Part shown: positions 19,146 through 30,222 of the stretch, one piece after another
Layout of the letters: the number at the start of each line of letters is the position of its first letter
Numbering within the stretch: position 1 is the stretch's first letter
Assembly (NCBI RefSeq): GCF_963675165.1
Contig: NC_087379.1
Coordinates: 744,001 to 808,000, forward strand
Direction: 5' to 3'
DNA length: 64,000 nucleotides
Origin: Halichondria panicea
Taxonomy: Eukaryota; Porifera; Demospongiae; Suberitida; Halichondriidae
Program-made: the position numbers and the translations under genes
The notes under the pieces: generated by a model
Told to the model about the DNA's origin: nothing
What the model saw: only the letters and a program-made list of their open reading frames with translations
Databases searched by the model: none

Positions 19146-19976
19146 ATGGGCAATGTGGCAGTCAAGACTATCAAAACTATCAAGCACCCTCATGGAGTGG
19201 CACTCAACCAAGCTGGGGAGATAATTGTGGCTGAACACGATGCTGGTATTGTCTCGATATTTAGCCCAAGAAGAGACAAGCTGCGAACATTAGACACTCG
19301 AGGCCCAGATTTTGGGGAGATGAAGACTCCTTGTGGTGTGGCAGTGGACGGTGATGACAACATTCTGGTGGTGGACGGTGGTAATCATCGACTGTTGAAG
19401 TTCTCACGTGGAGGAGACCTGATAGCAGCAGTAGGTAGTCATGGCGATGATCCTGGACAGTTTAGTGATCCTCGTGGTGTTTGTGTCAACAGTGTCAATG
19501 GGAAGGTGTATGTGGTTGATTTTGATGCTCACCGTGTTCACATCTTCAACTCTGACCTCACATTCTGCAACAAGTTCGGCAGTAAAGGCAGTGGTAATGG
19601 ACAGTTTAACTATCCCTATGACGTTGCATCCGATCGTAGTGGTTGTGTGTATGTGGCTGATTTTGGTAGTCATCGAGTGCAAGTCTTCACACCCGATGGT
19701 GGCTATCTGAGGCAGTTTGGGAAAGACGGCAGTAAAAATGGAGAACTTGGCTACCCTGTCAGCATCTGTGTGGACAGTGATGATCTGGTGTATGTGGGGG
19801 AGGATGGGAACTATCGTGTCTCAGTGTTCACGTGTGAGGGAGTGTTTCTCAAGTCGTTTGGATCACAGGGATCTGGACCAGGACAGTTCGATCGTCCTCA
19901 TGGCATAGCAGTAGACCAGTGTGGTGTGGTCTATGTGTCTGATTATTGGAACAACAGAGTACAAATATTTTCCTAG
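19146..19976 (+). CDS. RING-less NHL-only protein (276 aa, copy 1)
   Basis: The frame starts at the same TGTCAATGG start context as the full TRIM-NHL genes, but the next codons jump to the end of the filamin domain (GNVAVKTIKTIK) and then six complete NHL repeats. RING, B-boxes, coiled coil and most of the filamin domain are gone, so it cannot act as a RING ligase. It could act as a decoy, adaptor or free propeller. The retained acceptor, start codon and open frame argue against simple decay. AATAAA follows at about 19999. Variable blade residues are FDAHR, FGSH and GYP. Confidence 0.85.
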   Translation: MGNVAVKTIKTIKHPHGVALNQAGEIIVAEHDAGIVSIFSPRRDKLRTLDTRGPDFGEMKTPCGVAVDGDDNILVVDGGNHRLLKFSRGGDLIAAVGSHGDDPGQFSDPRGVCVNSVNGKVYVVDFDAHRVHIFNSDLTFCNKFGSKGSGNGQFNYPYDVASDRSGCVYVADFGSHRVQVFTPDGGYLRQFGKDGSKNGELGYPVSICVDSDDLVYVGEDGNYRVSVFTCEGVFLKSFGSQGSGPGQFDRPHGIAVDQCGVVYVSDYWNNRVQIFS

Positions 19977-20462
19977 TTTTTTTGTTAGTAACATTGCTAA
20001 TAAATATTGAAATTGAAACCAGTGAATTCTTTGCCCATGCTGTCCCTGTGTACGTGTGTGCTGAGTCTCTCCTGTTATAGTCGTACCTTTAGTATCGTAC
20101 CTCACCCCACCCCTCTCCGCTGCAGGGTCTCCATGGTTACATAGTGCTGGTGGCGGGCATCAACACTGATACGGGCAAGGTCTAGGTTTGTCTGAGGAAG
20201 AGGAAGTGGAGCCTGATATCATCAAACTACTATCACATGATGCTACAACCCTCCATGGATGTATACATTCTGCCACTGTCCTTTGTTGAGTATCGGGTGG
20301 AGAGACGGATCGAAGCATAGGAGGTCAGAGGTCATCACCATGCCATTAAAGCAGTATTCATTGGAGCTGACCAATACGACAGTGGGGAGACTCCACCCAC
20401 AGAGGTCAAGGGTCACCGGACTGGTGGTGGGCTGCACTGAAGCCAGACATCAGTATCCTAAT

Positions 20463-20467
<5 letters not shown>

Positions 20468-20507
<40 letters not shown>
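20468..20507. repeat. (TG)n microsatellite before an exon
   Basis: About 38 bp of TG ending in GCAG and an exon-like segment. At 60601 the same tract is shorter. Confidence 0.9.
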
Positions 20508-20508
<1 letters not shown>

Positions 20509-20810
20509 TGCTTAGAGGCTTTGTCGATGATGTCACCATTTTCTTAGCCACCCTCCAGACATGTTACACACTCCATCAGCCTCTAAACCAAGTGTTGGAA
20601 TACACGTCGTCCCTCCTCATCACCTTGGTGAGCAAAGGGTTAAACAAACAATGCTGATTGTGCATTCTTATGATTCTCCCTTCTCCAGGTTTCTCCATCG
20701 CCCCCGGCAACAACTGGATGTTGGAGGTGGGTAGAGACTACGCCATCACTGTGAATGTGTTTGACAAAATGAACCACAAGATTATCATCACTGAGGTCAG
20801 CCCAACACAC

Positions 20811-20821
20811 ACGCACGCACG

Positions 20822-20867
<46 letters not shown>
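20811..20867. repeat. (CA)n microsatellite with CGCA repeats
   Basis: Intronic, between two NUP210-like exons; the paralog is at 60920-60987. Confidence 0.9.
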
Positions 20868-20869
<2 letters not shown>

Positions 20870-21798
20870 ACAATACAATACAGTTGTACACACAATACAA
20901 TACAGTTGTCCTTACAGAATCTCTTGTGCCGAGCGTGTTCCATGACGATACGACCAGTGATTGGTCATATGCCAGACTGTCCTCTATTGACTCAGACCAA
21001 CAATCACAATATTCAGGTACACTCTTAACTTAGTTAAGTACTAAGATTTAGTCTACCTTAAGGTGACATATTTTCACAAGTAGATTTGTTTTTCAAACTC
21101 TGAATCAATGTCTTAATTAATTGTCTTTATTGTGTTGGTCTGCAGTTTCCTGTGCGGAGTGGGTGACTTTTGAACCTTGAAATAACGCTGTATGACAATG
21201 TGGGTAGGACGTTTACAACTTCAGATTGCTGCAATGGACGTGGTGATCGTCCAATCAGACTGCTCTACCCACCCCCCAGACCTCCTCAGTACAACACAAG
21301 GACTCAGATAGTAAGTGTGTTGTTGAGGGGGACAACTTTTGCCACTGATTTTAGCATACCATTACTTTGATAGAACTTCCTATAAGAGTTACATGTGTAC
21401 AGTGTTGGCTGTATCACTTTGAGAACCTGTAACTTGAATTTCGGTAGTCTGATTTCAATTTTCTGAAAGTTATGGGAGGTTTTTTTAAGTTAAATGGAGC
21501 TCATTCATTTGGTATGCTTAAAATTAATCATAATTATAGCCAGATTTCAGCTAAATATCATGGACTACAGTCCTGGTCTTTTTCTGACATTTTGTTGCTC
21601 ATAATGTGGGGGTTGATTGTGCTATTTTATAGAGCTTCATAAAACCATTGAAATTGAACCACCAGAACATAATGTAGTCTGGTATCCCAGTATCATAAGG
21701 TTGGTGGAATTGTGTTGACTGCATGCAACGTGTATACTAGTACACAGTACATGTAATTCTTTATTATACTGCACACCATACTGTACTTATCCACCCAC

Positions 21799-21807
21799 AC
21801 ACACACA

Positions 21808-21868
<61 letters not shown>
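21799..21868. repeat. (CA)n microsatellite forming a splice acceptor
   Basis: Runs into CAG and the exon-like segment at 21871. Confidence 0.9.
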
Positions 21869-21870
<2 letters not shown>

Positions 21871-21871
<1 letters not shown>

Positions 21872-23061
21872 GGCAATATTCTCCCGGAGTCAATTTTTTT
21901 TTTTCTCTCCTCCTTCACAATCCACCAGAACTGACGTCTAACGAAATACTGCTCTTCAATCACCCTCTAAACAAGGGCGCCCTCACTATAACCCCATGGA
22001 TCTGCTGATAATGTCATTGAGTACTTGACTGTTTGCAGCACCCAGACACTGGTGAGGTTCATGACCTCCCGACCCTCATAACCAAGCACCAGGTGGTGGA
22101 GATCAAAAACCCAGTGCAAGTGACCCCCAAACACCTCATCATTCTCTGGGACCCCCAAACAGAGTTCTAATACCAGCACCAATTGAATGTGAGTGTGCTA
22201 GCTAGCTTGTTGAGAGCTAAACCTGTGTAGGGTACCAGCTACATAGGTTTGTACATGGCTTGTAATAATAATAATTACCGTATATAGCGAGTAATTTTCG
22301 TACGGTAGAAAATGTTCGTATTTTTCGTATTGTAGAGCATCATACGAAAATTAAAACTGCTCTACCGCTATAGGTTCAACGTCACTATCCTGAGCTGTAC
22401 GAATATTTAGAATACAAAGTGTACGTAAGAACAGTTCATACGAACATTTGCATCAAAGAAAAGTGTAGTAGACAGTAATTGTTGTATAATTCCGATTGTA
22501 ATACATTTTTTTATATCAGGTGACTGAATGGTCTTGTGAGGTGGAGGGGATTGCTCACCACTAGGACCAAGGGGAAGTCCCTAGTGGTAGCCGTGGATAC
22601 CAAAAACATGGCTCACTTTGATAAAACAGAGGTACCGTACATTATGCAATATGTATTGCTAGGAGCTCATAAAGAGGATTATCCAACTCCCACGCACACT
22701 CCATTCTAATCTCCTGTTTAGCAATAAATGGCCAAATTGATGAATTAGCATGCATTGGAGGGGTAGTTGAACATCTTTCAATAGCCATAACTTTAGTTCC
22801 GTTGATCTAATGTCAAAACACTCACGATACTTTTTTCTAAAAGCTTAGAAAGAGACCTCTTTCGATATAAAATTTTGTTGCGGCCAGAATTTGTTGTTTT
22901 TCGGAAGTAATGAACTTTGAGGTGTCTTTCTAAGCTTACACAAAATCAGAAAATCGTTGAAATAATTTGATCCACTGAATTCAAGTTTTGGCAACGTAAA
23001 CATGCAGTCCTCGAACCATTGATTAAACTGGTGGGGTTGTTGAACGGCCATAACTTTATCA

Positions 23062-23103
<42 letters not shown>

Positions 23104-23236
23104 GCCACGGGGCAGACACTTCGTTGTGACGTATTTGTAGCCTCAATTGAGCGTATTGAGATCACAACTCGTACGAGGGAGCTGCTGTTGGGGGAGGAGC
23201 CCGAGCGTTTCAGTGTGCGGGCTTTTTACGAGGAAG
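21871..23236 (+). pseudogene. NUP210: NUP210 exon fragments in scrambled order
   Basis: 21871-22000 carries LLFNHPLNKGALTI, resembling the gp210 segment with the pattern V-hydrophobic-N/KHP. 22039-22188 is the HPDTGEVHDLP exon with AAA changed to TAA. 22520-22633 has VTEWSCEVEGIAHH then a stop, and in another frame KSLVVAVDTKNMAHFDKTE, so one gp210 exon is frameshifted. 23105-23236 is the TGQTLRCDVFVAS exon, here fully open to EPERFSVRAF and a GTACGT donor, but placed after exons it should precede. Confidence 0.7.
22276..22470. repeat. Inverted-repeat element (TCGTA-rich)
   Basis: Non-coding insert with complementary TTTTCGTATG and CATACGAAAA-type segments. It recurs at 62200-62400. The paralogous position after the HPDTGEV exon at 13.8 kb lacks it. 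Confidence 0.5.
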
Positions 23237-23993
23237 GTACGTACGTTTCAAAGGGGTTAATGTGGAAACAGTTACAGTTAAGTAGTGGGTGTGTCGATAG
23301 TCATCCATCACTAGGTTTGCTGGGAAAGTTGTAATCCATTCTCTAGAATTTATTTGTGTACCTAATTTGCTCGTTATTCTCTGACCCTTGTACTCAGAGA
23401 TGTGCCCACAGAATAAGGCCTATAGTTTACTAGGATCATTTATGAGATAGAGGTTTGAAAAATTAAGATATTCCGGGCACACCACTGTCAGTGTGTACTG
23501 TATACCGTATAGCGGGTAGGGTATAAACTTTCGTAGAATGACCGTTGAAAGGTTTTTGCGGATTTAATTTTCACGGAATAGCAGCCTGCATGCATGCGAT
23601 ATTAAATTCTAAACCTGTGTAGGGTGGGTACCAACTACATAGTCTTGTACATGGCTTGTAATAATAATTATTATACGTGTATAATTATGATGATCCCATT
23701 TTGTACTCCATCAGGAGTGCATGAACTCCTGGTACTATAATAATTATTTAAAATACAGCGACTTTTCAATTACGAATTGCAAAATTCGCTCAATAGATTG
23801 GTCATGCAATTTCCCATTTATAGTTACAACGCAATCAAGCTAGCTTGTACAGTGTCATTCACAATCCATTAACCTCTCATTGGATAGTACTGTCCCTATT
23901 CCTGTGTTGTACACTACTGTCTATTTAATTGTAGATTGTGTTATTTATGTTTATGTGAGCAATTTCCTGAACCAATTTTCCCTCCCCCCACAG

Positions 23994-24223
23994 TCTCGTG
24001 CATGGACAAAGATGATGTGTACAGTTTTGGAGTGCTTGCTTGTGAAGTGGTGAATTCCAGATTTCCTGAAGCTGCTGTATTTCTTGGTCTGCTATCGAGT
24101 ATGGAAGGTGTATGGCGGGAGCTCCACCCACTCATCACCTCCTGTGTCTCTCACTCCCCTCAGGACAGACCCTCCATGGACACTGTGCTGCACCACATCA
24201 AACAATTGAACTCTGAGTCTTAG
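23994..24223 (+). pseudogene. Last exon of a protein kinase (copy 3, open frame)
   Basis: DVYSFGVLACEVV and QDRPSM with an intact acceptor and stop, as at 2726. No upstream kinase exon is in the window. Confidence 0.72.
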
Positions 24224-24389
24224 CATTGGTGCATGAGTGTGTTATTATTAATTTGTGTTAAGAAATTTTGTTAGCTTATTCTGCAAACAAAGTTGGGGAG
24301 GGGCTGCTCAACATGAGGGGGTGTTGCATGGGGTCAGAGATCAGAAAGCCATGTGGACTCACTGAAAACTGTACTAGATATCATGCAAG

Positions 24390-24838
24390 ATGAAGGCAGC
24401 CTTGATAGCAGCCACGGTCCTCACACTTGTCTGCTCCCTTCATAAAGAGCTGAACGTACGGGTGGTTTTACTTCCCTATGTCCCCTCCAGCACTGGAGTC
24501 AAGGTCAACTTCACTAGCACTCTGAGCTCCCCTCAAGGTTGCTTCTCTTGGTCAGTGTACCTACTGTGTGTGTGTAGGGGAGGGGGGATACTGGTGCAAG
24601 CTGTGACCCTAGCTATAGCTGAGTTACAGTCAATAGTTAATTAAGCTTGGTATAATTAAATGCAAAGATTTATAGGCCTATAAACATAATCTTAATATTG
24701 CTTGGTGAATTCCAGCGTTCAATAGTTATATTATAGTGCACTGCAATAAATAATTATATGCCACCCACACTCCCACCCACACACACACTCCCACCCACAC
24801 ACAGCTGGTTGAGCATTAAACCGGACATAGTGTCAGAT
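24390..24838 (+). pseudogene. NUP210: NUP210 exon 1 (open) and truncated exon 2 (copy 3)
   Basis: ATG at 24390 begins an uninterrupted first exon: signal peptide MKAALIAATVLTLVCSL, then LPYVPSSTGVKVNFTSTLSS and GCFSW, with the TTG|GTCAGT donor at 24550. It lacks five codons found in other copies (ASSLG region). Exon 2 is reduced to its first residues near 24813 and then deleted, as in copies 2 and 5. This is the best preserved exon 1. Confidence 0.75.
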
Positions 24839-24921
24839 ATCTAACCATGCAGCTAGCATACTTGTAGTGATACATGTGTGTCTCTCCCCTGCCCTAACCA
24901 CACCCCCTCACACAAGTGCAG

Positions 24922-25594
24922 GTGTTGGCAAGTCCACCCTCCTCCGCTCTATGGCGTGTCGTGAGCTGCGTCTACCAGCTGGTGTGAGTGTACTACACGT
25001 GGAGCAAGAGGTCACCGGGGACAACACACTAGCACTGGATAGTGTACTCAAGTGTGACACTGAGAGAGTGCAGCTGCTCGCTAGAGAGGGGGAGCTACTG
25101 GCCTCAGAAGACAAGGACACAGCAGCAGGCAGGTCTGTGTACCAGGGGTGGGGGGGGGGGGGGGTGTTTTAAGTATAGTAAAATTACAATAATGAAAAAT
25201 AAAATGTTATTACCAAATTAGTATCCAGCTATAATTAGGGTTACCAGTGTGTAGGTGTCCTAGTGTGTAGTGTACTGTGTGTTTGACTGCTAGTGAGCAT
25301 TCGTATGATTATGGTTTGTGTGTATATTTCAGTAGTTATTTTTAGTACTTTATTTACCTTTCATCTGCCCTTCCCTCTGTGTGTGTAGCGCTTCTGATGA
25401 GCTGGCTGAGGTATACCTTCCACTACAGGAGATAGACGCTGACAAAGGAACAGCAAGGTAACTGTACCCAGTAGATCAAGTACCATCTTACACACTGTGC
25501 TCACTCACTCACATAGCTGGCTGTATTCTGGCTGGTCTGGGGTTCACTCCACAGAAGAATGAGATTTTATCTGGCTAAGACACTATTTGCAAGG
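24922..25594 (+). pseudogene. ABCF3: ABCF3 exon fragments, copy 3 (lost acceptor)
   Basis: Exon 24922-25132 keeps Walker A GVGKSTLL and an open frame to ASEDKDTAAG. Exon 25389-25457 has DELAEVYLPLQEIDADKGT. The third exon (about 25516-25594) has its acceptor CACAG changed to CACAT and an in-frame TAA after ILSG. A poly-G run (about 25150-25164) follows the first exon. Confidence 0.8.
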
Positions 25595-26086
25595 TAAGCA
25601 GTTTTTGTGAGACGAAAGTGCTGACATTAATTAATCTTCTGTTTTCTGGAGGAAGGCGTGGATCAGGCCTGTTTTCAGAGCTATCTTTTAGCTGCCATAA
25701 CTTGAATTCCGTGGATACAATTTCAATGATTTTCTGATTTTCTGAAAGAGACCTTTCAAATGGTGTCATCAAAGTTTATATTTGAGAGATAAAAGTATTT
25801 GCTAATTTGGCCATACCATGAATAATAGCCCATGGTCCAAGGCGGAAAAATTACAAATTAGGGCCCCAACAAAATTTTGGATCAAAACACATTATTTGAA
25901 AGGTCTCTTTCTAAGCTTTCAGAAAAATTTGACATTGGATCGACGGTATTAAGAGGTTTTTTGAAGTGTATGTGTTAGGAAGATTTTTAATTTTTGTCAG
26001 AATTGTATATATACAATTAAAGTGTCTTAAAACCGCTAATTGCTCGCAGTGCCAAAGCTCACTAATTTGTGTGTCCTATGCTGTAG

Positions 26087-26572
26087 ATGTGGGAACACGG
26101 AACCATCGTCGGTTGTGTGCAGTGTATTATAGTCGTACCCCCGGGTTTGAAGTGATCCATGGACTACTGGACCGTGTCATGCAGCTGCTGGAGGTGTCCT
26201 TCACCAAAGATGGCAGTGGATACTTCCTCAAGGCAGCTGAAGGTGAGGGTTGCATAAGCACAGCTGTGTATGTGTGTTAGGGACTTGTAAAGGAACTACT
26301 GTATATGCATTCAGTCCAGTTTGTTGGGAATAAAATTAATGGCCTTGAGGTTTTTTGAAGTATATGTGTTGAATCCACTGGAAGACTATTTTGTCAGAAA
26401 ATTAATTCCTACAACTACACTTGCTCACTGCCCACACTTCTGCACTGCTTGTGTTTACCGCCCCCTCCCCTGCACACACACTCCACATGCAGACTCTACC
26501 TATTTCCCGGGCCGTTGTACAGAGGTGTGTGTACATGGGAAGGTGATCGGGAAACTGGGCGTGCTCCATCCA
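26087..26572 (+). pseudogene. FARSB: FARSB exon fragments, copy 3 (second exon cut)
   Basis: Exon 26087-26242 is intact ([20 protein letters not shown]). The second exon, from 26493, reads YFPGRCTEVCVHG and KLGVLHP but is cut at about 26573, where sequence jumps straight into the Penelope-like remnant and the donor is lost. In copies 1, 2 and 4 more than 450 bp separate these points, so a deletion made this junction. Confidence 0.85.
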
Positions 26573-26574
26573 AA

Positions 26575-27125
26575 TATGAGTGGTATTTTTCGTCCAATTC
26601 TGTTTTTGAAGTGGGCATTCGTGAATATACTTGAGTGTAAGTTACATAATTCGAATACGGTATAAATTTCATTTGTCTGTAGATATAATTATGGTCTATC
26701 TGTAAGGGATTGTTCAGGTTGTTCTCTTTTGGTGGGTGTTATGTTCAGTTTGCGTGTGTGTAGATTGGTCTAGGTGATCTTGTGAACTCATTGTATTGGC
26801 GTAGTAGTTGGTGATATTGTGCAGTATTATCAATGTTAGGGGTTGGTGTGAAGGAGAGTCCTTTAGTGAGTAGTGTTATAGTTGTTCAGTGTTCAGAGAT
26901 CCTGAGCTGAGGTTATGGACGGTTACGTTGGGAATATTGTGCGTAGTAGAAAATCTATCTTTGTTTGTTTTGTTGAATGTGGTTGTGGTTCCTGGGATTT
27001 TCTTTTTTTGCCTAGTGTTGATTGTTTCGTCTCTGTATCACTGGATATCTCCTGGTGCGTTGTTGAGCTTGTATATATTGCTCATCCCTTCAACACTGGA
27101 TTATTGTCATTAGCAAACAATTTTG
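26575..27125 (-). mobile_element. Penelope-like element remnant, N-terminal part
   Basis: Minus-strand match to 7232-7790 and 18062-18540; frames are broken. It abuts the cut FARSB exon. Confidence 0.6.
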
Positions 27126-27129
27126 ATAC

Positions 27130-27797
27130 GTAAATATCCCGACCACAAGAGAAGGCTGGTGGTGTGAGTGGGTGGGGCATTGGAGTCCACTCAACCATGC
27201 ATCTCATGGACCCAATTAAGAGTGTTCTAACATAATTATACACATAGAGATTATCATCCGTATGTATGTATGCATGTATGTATATGCTGATTTTGTATTA
27301 TGATAAATTTGAATACATTTTGTGATCTTGTGTGTGTGCATTGGGTGCATGATGGGAGATCAATTTCAACATGGTATGGAGTGTTGTTAACATGGAGGGT
27401 GACATTGTATGAGTGTGTGTTGTCTGTATCTCAATCTCAGGCAACTGGTCAGATGGCTAGCAATAGAGTGGGTGTAGAATGTTGCTAGGCAATATAGCCA
27501 CAAGTATGTGTGTACCATTATGGTCTAACCATAATCAATACTTTGATCCTATGAATATTGTTGTGCATGCATCACCTGACCTGTCACTGTGAGAGCTGTG
27601 AGTCTATAGCTGCTTTTGCCAAGCTTTGAGCTTTTCTTTCTACTACTAAACACTTTTCTAAAGGTGAGCATAATTATTGTACATGTTCTGATACATTCGT
27701 TTATAGTTTTCATTGCTTGAATTCTTTGCTATTATTATTATAAAGCTTGACACACTCCCTTTATAGCCTATCGTTATCCTTTTCTCTCCCCCCTCAG
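27130..27797 (+). promoter_or_regulatory. Upstream region, leader exon and intron of TRIM-NHL copy 2
   Basis: Same block as before copy 1: a GTAT run near 27259, leader ending CTAAAG|GTGAGC at 27663, acceptor at 27797. Confidence 0.55.
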
Positions 27798-27807
27798 TTT
27801 TGTGTCA

Positions 27808-30066
27808 ATGGCTGAGAGGCCGAGTGCTGCTCAAGAAGCTCTCTCCAAAGTGGAGGACCAGCTGTCATGCCTAGTCTGTCTGGAGCCCTACACCAACCCT
27901 CGACTGCTCTCCTGTTTCCACGTCTACTGTCAACATTGTCTCGAGGATATAGTTGCCCACAATCGACAAGGCCAGATGGAATGCCCCAAGTGTCGCCGGC
28001 CCACCCCCCTACCCCCCACTGGTGTGAGTGGCCTCCAGGCTGCCTTCAATGTACACCATCTCTTTGACATCCAAGAAACACTCAAGAAGGTGAAAGAGCC
28101 TCAGAAATTGGCCTGTGAAAAATGTGTGAAAACGACTCGTAAAGCCACCAGCTTTTGCCGACAATGCACCAAGTTCATCTGCGAGAAGTGTACCGATATG
28201 CACAAAGAATGGGAGGAGTTCGAAGGTCATGAAGTTGTTACTATCGAAAAAGTTGAGGGAGATTTGATTCGCTTGGTCTCCCCAAAGAAGACGTCCCCTC
28301 GCTGCCCCAAACACGACGAGAAAATGAAACTTTATTGCGAACCTTGTGGAGAGTTGATTTGCCGAGATTGCCTCGTTCATATACACAAAGACCACAAGTA
28401 CTGTGTGATTGCTGACACCTTTGAGAGCCACAAGAAAGAGATCCTGGACTCCCTGGGACCCGTTGAGAAACAGCTAGAGGCCACCGACACAGCTCTCGTC
28501 AATCTGGATGGACAACATGCTGAAATTGTTGAACACGGAGGAAAACTTGCAACCAATATCCACTCGAAATTCGATGAGCTCCATCAAGCTCTGTATGCTC
28601 GTGAGGGGGAGCTTATGGCCGAGTTGGAAGGCCACACCCAACAACAGCTCAAGAGCCTCTCTGCTCAGCGAGAGGAGGTGGAGATCCTCCAAACCCAACG
28701 TAGCAGCTGCCTGCATTTCGTGAGGGAGAGCATTCGTACCGGGTCTCCAGGAGACGTGCTCAAGATGAAGCAAGGTGTGGTGAAGCAAGTGAGAGAGCTG
28801 GTGGACACCTTTGACCCCAACACCCTAGAGCCTCGTGAGACAACCAACACCTGTTTTGCATATTCTACTCAAATTGTCGAAGCTTGTCAGGATTCAGTTC
28901 ACATCTGTACTAGTAAAGAAGTGGCTAACTATTGTGCGTTGAAAGTGGTACCCTCAAGACGAATGAAGACAACCCAACCTCTTCCTGTTGCCATTCTGAA
29001 TGCAGTAGATGCCAAACACCGAATTTTTGGCCTGGATTTGTTGAACATTGAAACCAAACTTGTCTCTAAGCGGTCGAACGAAAGCACAAAATGTGTTGTG
29101 AAGGAACGAGGGAAGGGAGAGTACGAGATCTCCTACCAGCCGACAGTGGGCGGTGCCAGCGAGCTGATCGTGAGAGTGGGTGGAGAGGAGGTGGCAGGAA
29201 GTCCATTCCCTGTGGTAATCAAGACTCCGATCGATAAACTAGGAACTGTTATCAAGACTATCAATGATCTCAAGACACCTCGAAGTGTGGCACTCAACCA
29301 AGCTGGGGAGATAATTGTGGCTGAAAAAGATGCTGGTATTGTCTCGATATTTAGCCCCACAGGAGACAAGCTGCGAACATTAGACACTCGAGGCACAGCT
29401 GTTGGAGAGATGAAGAATCCTCGTGGTGTGGCAGTGGACGGTGATGACAATATTCTGGTGGTGGACGCTGGTAATCATCGACTGTTGAAGTTCTCACGTG
29501 AAGGAGACCTGAAAGCAGCAGTAGGTAGTCATGGCGATGGTCCTGGACAGTTTAACAATCCGATTGGTGTTTGTGTCAACAGTGTCAATGGAAAGGTGTA
29601 TGTGGTTGATTTTGGTGCTAGCTGTGTTCACATCTTCAACTCTGACCTCACATTCTGCAGCAAGTTCGGCAGTAAAGGCAGTGGTAATGGACAGTTTAAC
29701 TTTCTCTATGGCGTTGCATCCGATCGTAGTGGTTGTGTGTATGTAGCTGATTATGTTAATGCTCGAGTGCAAGTCTTCACACCCGATGGTGGCTATCTGA
29801 GGCAGTTTGGGAAGAGAGGCAGTGGAAATGGAGAACTTAACCACCCTGTCAGCATCTGTGTGGACAGTGATGATCTGGTGTATGTGGGGGAGAATGGGAA
29901 CAATCGTGTCTCAGTGTTCACGTGTGAGGGAGTGTTTCTCAAGTTGTTTGTATCAGAGGGATCTGGACCAGGACAGTTCAACAGTCCTCTTGGCATAGCA
30001 GTAGACCAGTGTGGTGTGGTGTATATGTCTGATTATAGCAACCATAGAGTGCAAATATTTTCCTAG
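27808..30066 (+). CDS. TRIM-NHL protein, full length with variant filamin domain (copy 2, 752 aa)
   Basis: Intact. RING (C21 to C62), two B-boxes, coiled coil, filamin-type domain and six NHL repeats as in copy 1. B-box 1 reads CEKCTDMHKEW where copies 1 and 3 have CDMC/CDLC-TTIHKEY. After TTNTCF the first half of the filamin domain (about 28857-29055) is unrelated to copies 1 and 3: YSTQIVEACQDSVHICTSKE replaces VPSAQLVKDSKKFGGLCCVN. Similarity returns at TKLVSK. This makes it 18 residues longer than copy 1. NHL variable residues include FGASC, YVNA, ENGNN and YSNH. It probably acts as a cytoplasmic RING E3 or RNA-binding regulator, by family. Confidence 0.93.
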   Translation: MAERPSAAQEALSKVEDQLSCLVCLEPYTNPRLLSCFHVYCQHCLEDIVAHNRQGQMECPKCRRPTPLPPTGVSGLQAAFNVHHLFDIQETLKKVKEPQKLACEKCVKTTRKATSFCRQCTKFICEKCTDMHKEWEEFEGHEVVTIEKVEGDLIRLVSPKKTSPRCPKHDEKMKLYCEPCGELICRDCLVHIHKDHKYCVIADTFESHKKEILDSLGPVEKQLEATDTALVNLDGQHAEIVEHGGKLATNIHSKFDELHQALYAREGELMAELEGHTQQQLKSLSAQREEVEILQTQRSSCLHFVRESIRTGSPGDVLKMKQGVVKQVRELVDTFDPNTLEPRETTNTCFAYSTQIVEACQDSVHICTSKEVANYCALKVVPSRRMKTTQPLPVAILNAVDAKHRIFGLDLLNIETKLVSKRSNESTKCVVKERGKGEYEISYQPTVGGASELIVRVGGEEVAGSPFPVVIKTPIDKLGTVIKTINDLKTPRSVALNQAGEIIVAEKDAGIVSIFSPTGDKLRTLDTRGTAVGEMKNPRGVAVDGDDNILVVDAGNHRLLKFSREGDLKAAVGSHGDGPGQFNNPIGVCVNSVNGKVYVVDFGASCVHIFNSDLTFCSKFGSKGSGNGQFNFLYGVASDRSGCVYVADYVNARVQVFTPDGGYLRQFGKRGSGNGELNHPVSICVDSDDLVYVGENGNNRVSVFTCEGVFLKLFVSEGSGPGQFNSPLGIAVDQCGVVYMSDYSNHRVQIFS

Positions 30067-30222
30067 TTTATTTTTGTTATTACATTTGCTGAGTTATTGT
30101 AACATTGCTACTGAATATTGAATTCTTTGCCCTTGCTGTCCCTATGTACGTGTGTACTGAGTCTCTCCTGTTATAGTCGTACCTTTAGTATCGTACCTCA
30201 CCCCACTCCCCCTCCGCTGCAG

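Larger units (their letters stand above)
20126..21310 (+). pseudogene. NUP210: NUP210 middle exons after short NHL copy 1
   Basis: The exon from 20126 has LHGYIVLVAGINTDTGKV followed by a stop, then MLQPSMDVYILPLSFVEYRV and, in a shifted frame, ITMPLKQYSLELTNTTVG, all gp210 segments. After a (TG)n acceptor (about 20508) comes an unassigned exon with DDVTIFLATLQT. Exon 20689-20795 is NNWMLEVGRDYAITVNVFDK; exon 20919-21016 is CVEPVSM-like but lacks a base; exon 21146-21310 has NLEITLYDNVGRTF with a TGA upstream. Broken at several points. Confidence 0.75.
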
